From: Bacillota bacterium
Lineage (GTDB): Bacteria > Bacillota > Clostridia > Lachnospirales > Cellulosilyticaceae
Assembly (NCBI GenBank): GCA_023393125.1
Contig: JAEWMQ010000095.1
Span: 1-64,000, forward strand
DNA length: 64,000 nt
Reading direction: 5' to 3'
Each line of letters starts with the position of its first letter. Position 1 is the first letter of the stretch. The notes beneath the pieces were generated by a model. That model did no database searches. It was not told where the DNA came from and saw nothing but the letters and a program-made list of their open reading frames with translations. Shown in pieces: positions 61,225 to 64,000 of this stretch. A program made the translations under genes and the position numbers.

Positions 61225-62358
61225 ATGATGAAAAAGCTTAAGGTTATGACAATCGTTGGTACCAGACCAGAATTAATTAGGTTAGCGGAAATTATAAAAA
61301 AAGCAGATAGATACTTTGAACATATATTTGTACATACCGGTCAAAATTATGATGATAGACTCAATGATATATTTTATGAGGATTTACAATTAAGAAAGCC
61401 AGATTATTATTTAAATGTGGTAGGAGAAAACCTAGGAGAAACAATGGGTAATATTATTGCTAAATCCTATGAGTTAATGCAAAAGTTACAACCAGAGGCA
61501 CTTCTGATATTAGGAGATACGAATTCGGCTCTTTCAGCAATCGCTGCTAAAAGGTTAAAGATACCTATCTTTCATATGGAGGCAGGTAATCGTTGCTTTG
61601 ATGAAAACCTTCCAGAAGAGACTAATAGAAGAATTGTAGACCATATTTCAGATGTTAATTTACCTTATACAGAGCATGCTAGAAGGTACTTGCTTGCAGA
61701 AGGGGCAAAAAAAGAACACATTTATGTAACAGGTTCTCCTCTTAGAGAAGTTCTTGAAGCTAATGCAGAAAAAATAAAAGCTAGCCAAGTTCTAAATGAA
61801 TTAAATCTAGAATCTAAAAAATATATATTGTTATCTGCCCATAGAGAAGAAAATATAGATATAGAAGAAAACTTCTTAAGTCTGATGGAAGGCATTAATC
61901 AGTTAGCAATTCATTATAATATGCCAGTTATTTATTCTGTTCATCCAAGAAGCGCCAAGCTTATTGAACAACGTGGGTTTGAATTCCATCCATTAGTGAG
62001 AAAAATGAGACCTTTTTCTTTTTCCGATTATAATTGGTTACAGATGAATGCATTTTGTGTAGTCTCTGATAGTGGAACTATGCCAGAGGAAAGTGCAATC
62101 AGTAAATTTCCTGGTGTGTGCATTAGAACCTCAACAGAAAGACCAGAAGCCTTAGACAAAGGCTGCTTTGTAATAGGAGGTATTCAAAAAGAACAACTAC
62201 TACAGGCAGTAGAAATGGCGGTCAAAATGGCTGAGGAAGATGAGTTGGGGTCAGAAGTACCTGATTATAGTGAGAATAAAGTATCTACTACAGTAGTAAA
62301 AGTTATTCAGAGTTATACAGGGATTATTAATCGTAAAGTATGGGATAAAAAATTATGA
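61225..62358 (+). CDS. UDP-N-acetyl sugar 2-epimerase (FnlC/CapG/WecB family)
   Basis: A 377-residue non-hydrolysing 2-epimerase: VMTIVGTRPELIRLAEII, HIFVHTGQNYDDRLND, LLILGDTNSALSAIAAKRL, IFHMEAGNRCFDENLPEE, LLSAHREENID and VVSDSGTMPEESAISKFPG. The ELIRLAEI variant and NYDDRLND wording favour the WbjD/FnlC/CapG subgroup, which makes UDP-L-FucNAc or UDP-L-QuiNAc, over WecB (ManNAc). RBS GGAAGAAG. The stop overlaps the following radical SAM start by 4 bases. Confidence 0.88.
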   Translation: MMKKLKVMTIVGTRPELIRLAEIIKKADRYFEHIFVHTGQNYDDRLNDIFYEDLQLRKPDYYLNVVGENLGETMGNIIAKSYELMQKLQPEALLILGDTNSALSAIAAKRLKIPIFHMEAGNRCFDENLPEETNRRIVDHISDVNLPYTEHARRYLLAEGAKKEHIYVTGSPLREVLEANAEKIKASQVLNELNLESKKYILLSAHREENIDIEENFLSLMEGINQLAIHYNMPVIYSVHPRSAKLIEQRGFEFHPLVRKMRPFSFSDYNWLQMNAFCVVSDSGTMPEESAISKFPGVCIRTSTERPEALDKGCFVIGGIQKEQLLQAVEMAVKMAEEDELGSEVPDYSENKVSTTVVKVIQSYTGIINRKVWDKKL

Positions 62359-63560
62359 AATGGAAAATGCCGGGGTATGAGTTAGATGATATTAGTGATA
62401 AAATCATCGAAAAATATAATAATAAAAGATTTTATATTTATGGAGCTGGATTAAGAGGGAAAAGAATATATCAAGTTTTAAATACTCTTACTGACTATAA
62501 GATTGCAGCATTTATAGATCAAGATGAGAAGAAACAAAAAGAAACTTATTGTGATAAACAGGTTTTGTCCCTAGAACAAATCACTTGTGCAAATGGAACA
62601 GAGTTAGAAGATTCTATTATACTTATAGCACTAGAGCAAGATATAGGAGAAAAAGTAAAAATGGACTTAGAAGATATGTTCTTACATAGGAATATATACT
62701 GTTTATCTTATGAGGAGTTCATGCATTATGATTTTCCTGTGTTGGCATTATATAAGTACAATAAATGTTATATAAATACAATATCTATCCTTGTTACAGA
62801 AAAATGTACTTTAAGATGTGAAAAATGTGCTATTATGCTCCCTTATTTAAAAGAAGCAAATGAATATAATATTGAACAATTAAAGCAAGAGGTTGATTTG
62901 TTGTTTAATCAAATAGATATGATTGGCAACATAACTATAACAGGAGGGGAGCCATTATTATTTAAAGAACTAAATAGCTTTATTGAATATATAGGAAAAC
63001 GATATAGAAATAAGATAGGAACCTTTAGAATAATAACGAATGGAACAATAGAACCTTCTAATGAACTAATAAAAACCATGAATAAATATGAGATGTCTGT
63101 AGAAATAAGCGATTATACTCAGGCTGTACCGATTCTTAAAGATAAAATTCAATCTGTAGTTAATTTATTTAAGCAAAACCATATTGACACTTATTTTTTA
63201 ACTTTAGCAAAGTGGGTTGATTTTGGCTTTGAATATGTTAATAAAGATAATTTAAGCGAGGAAGAGTTAATTAGATTCTACGACTATTGTCATACCATGT
63301 GTCGAGGGTACATTGGAGGAAAAATTAATTATTGTATAAATGCCAAATTGGCTGAAAGAGCATTAAATAAACCGGAAGATAAGTCCAATATCTTTTCCTT
63401 ATACGATTTAAAAGATAATTTGCATAGTAAGAAGAAACTTATAGAATTTGATAGAGGATATAATACTAATGGATATTTAGAAATGTGTCGTTATTGCAAT
63501 GGCTCATGTGAAATAAATAAAAATTATGTTGAGGTGGGCATACAGTGCAAAAACCGTTAG
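62355..63560 (+). CDS. Radical SAM protein with N-terminal Rossmann module, copy 2
   Basis: 401 residues, same architecture as the gene at 58314: YIYGAGLRGKRIYQVL and IAAFIDQDEKK at the N-terminus, then TEKCTLRCEKCAIMLPYL (CxxxCxxC, about 150-167), ITGGEPLLFKELNSF, and C-terminal cysteines (YDYCHTMCRGY, MCRYCNGSCEIN). The two copies differ throughout, so they probably act on different substrates or successive steps. The next gene begins inside its last 16 bases. Confidence 0.85.
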   Translation: MKWKMPGYELDDISDKIIEKYNNKRFYIYGAGLRGKRIYQVLNTLTDYKIAAFIDQDEKKQKETYCDKQVLSLEQITCANGTELEDSIILIALEQDIGEKVKMDLEDMFLHRNIYCLSYEEFMHYDFPVLALYKYNKCYINTISILVTEKCTLRCEKCAIMLPYLKEANEYNIEQLKQEVDLLFNQIDMIGNITITGGEPLLFKELNSFIEYIGKRYRNKIGTFRIITNGTIEPSNELIKTMNKYEMSVEISDYTQAVPILKDKIQSVVNLFKQNHIDTYFLTLAKWVDFGFEYVNKDNLSEEELIRFYDYCHTMCRGYIGGKINYCINAKLAERALNKPEDKSNIFSLYDLKDNLHSKKKLIEFDRGYNTNGYLEMCRYCNGSCEINKNYVEVGIQCKNR

Positions 63561-64000
63561 TTTCAATAGTTATACCTGTTTATAACGGGGGAAGTTATTT
63601 AAGACAAGCCATAGAAAGTGCATTAGATCAGACATACGAAAACTGCGAAGTTATTGTAGTAAATGATGGTTCTACAGATGGCGGTTTAACATCTAACATA
63701 GCCCTGTCATTTGGAGAGAAAATTAGATATTTCGAGAAAGAAAATGGAGGAGTAGCATCTGCACTTAATCTAGGAATAGAAAAGATGCAAGGAGAGTATT
63801 TCTGCTGGTTATCCCATGATGATTTCTATTACAAGGAGAAAGTAGAAATTCAAATAGCGAGTATCTTAAAGTCACCCAATAATGAACAAATAATATTTTG
63901 CAATTATGATATTTTAAATGAAGAAGATAAAAAGTGTATTTCTATAGATGTCACTACACAGTTTTCTAAAGAGATTCTAGTTAATAGTTATTTTTCTGTA
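63545..64000 (+). CDS. GT2 glycosyltransferase (3' partial), paralogue of 57071
   Basis: An open frame from GTG 63545 (preceded by GAGGTGG) runs off the window end; 152 residues are visible. It reads PLVSIVIPVYNGGSYLRQAI, VVNDGSTDGG, NGGVASALNLGIEKMQGEYF and WLSHDDFYYKEKVE, nearly parallel to the GT2 at 57071. It overlaps the upstream radical SAM gene by 16 bases. By analogy a C-terminal Rossmann module may lie beyond the window. Confidence 0.85.
   Translation, partial: MQKPLVSIVIPVYNGGSYLRQAIESALDQTYENCEVIVVNDGSTDGGLTSNIALSFGEKIRYFEKENGGVASALNLGIEKMQGEYFCWLSHDDFYYKEKVEIQIASILKSPNNEQIIFCNYDILNEEDKKCISIDVTTQFSKEILVNSYFSV

Overview
The window is AT-rich DNA from a motile, endospore-forming Firmicute of the class Clostridia. 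The evidence is a sporulation block (ywmB-like, spoIID, spoIIQ-like, spoIIID, mbl) joined to flagellar rod genes in the order known from Bacillus subtilis, sigma-D type flagellar promoters, a SAM-I riboswitch before metK, and the FliW/CsrA/flagellin arrangement. A large secreted amylase with three starch-binding modules suggests a polysaccharide-degrading Lachnospiraceae-like organism. The genus is not proven by the sequence; Cellulosilyticum-like is only a guess.

Layout. 1-4782: two cell-surface genes, the first cut by the window edge, with degenerate SLH-like repeats and FN3-like domains. 4957-7724: ywmB-like, spoIID and spoIIQ-like. 7962-13911: a non-sporulation insert, namely an AlgI-type MBOAT acyltransferase, its SGNH partner, and a convergent amylase. 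14266-17668: spoIIID, mbl, flgF, flgG and an FlgJ-like rod-binding protein. 17688-19147: SAM-I riboswitch and metK. 19148-21880: mostly non-coding. It holds a candidate structured RNA (about 19248-19540) with nested helices and an 8-bp loop pseudoknot, one lipoprotein gene, and two families of long imperfect palindromes with a partial direct copy. 21881-25404: recD2, comFC, yvyF-like.

25608-36659 is a late flagellar regulon: flgM, flgN, two tandem flgK paralogues, flgL, fliW, csrA, flagellin, flaG, fliD and fliS. Its FlgL is about twice normal length because a hexapeptide-repeat (predicted left-handed beta-helix) domain is inserted in the middle. The flagellin leader has a hairpin with GGA in its loop and a GGA in the Shine-Dalgarno, the geometry of CsrA control.

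36746-64000 is a flagellar glycosylation island running past the window end. First part: a Maf-type flagellin glycosyltransferase, then an apparently complete CMP-legionaminic acid type pathway (LegB, LegC, LegH/NeuD, LegG, LegI, LegF, plus a PtmE-like nucleotidyltransferase), two Gfo/Idh oxidoreductases, an N-acetyl sugar amidotransferase, two small helical proteins, and three large transferases. Two of those share a CgeB-like N-terminus, one fused to a GT2 domain and one to an FkbM methyltransferase. Second part, after a terminator and a sigma-D-like promoter: a LicC-like nucleotidyltransferase, a HisC/CobD-like PLP enzyme, GT2 enzymes, two radical SAM proteins, LicD, an RmlD-like reductase and a FnlC/CapG-like 2-epimerase. 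A small Rossmann module recurs in the GT2 and both radical SAM proteins.

The most novel-looking items are the beta-helix FlgL, the metK-downstream RNA candidate, the palindromic repeats, and the radical SAM/LicC/PLP/LicD decoration module.
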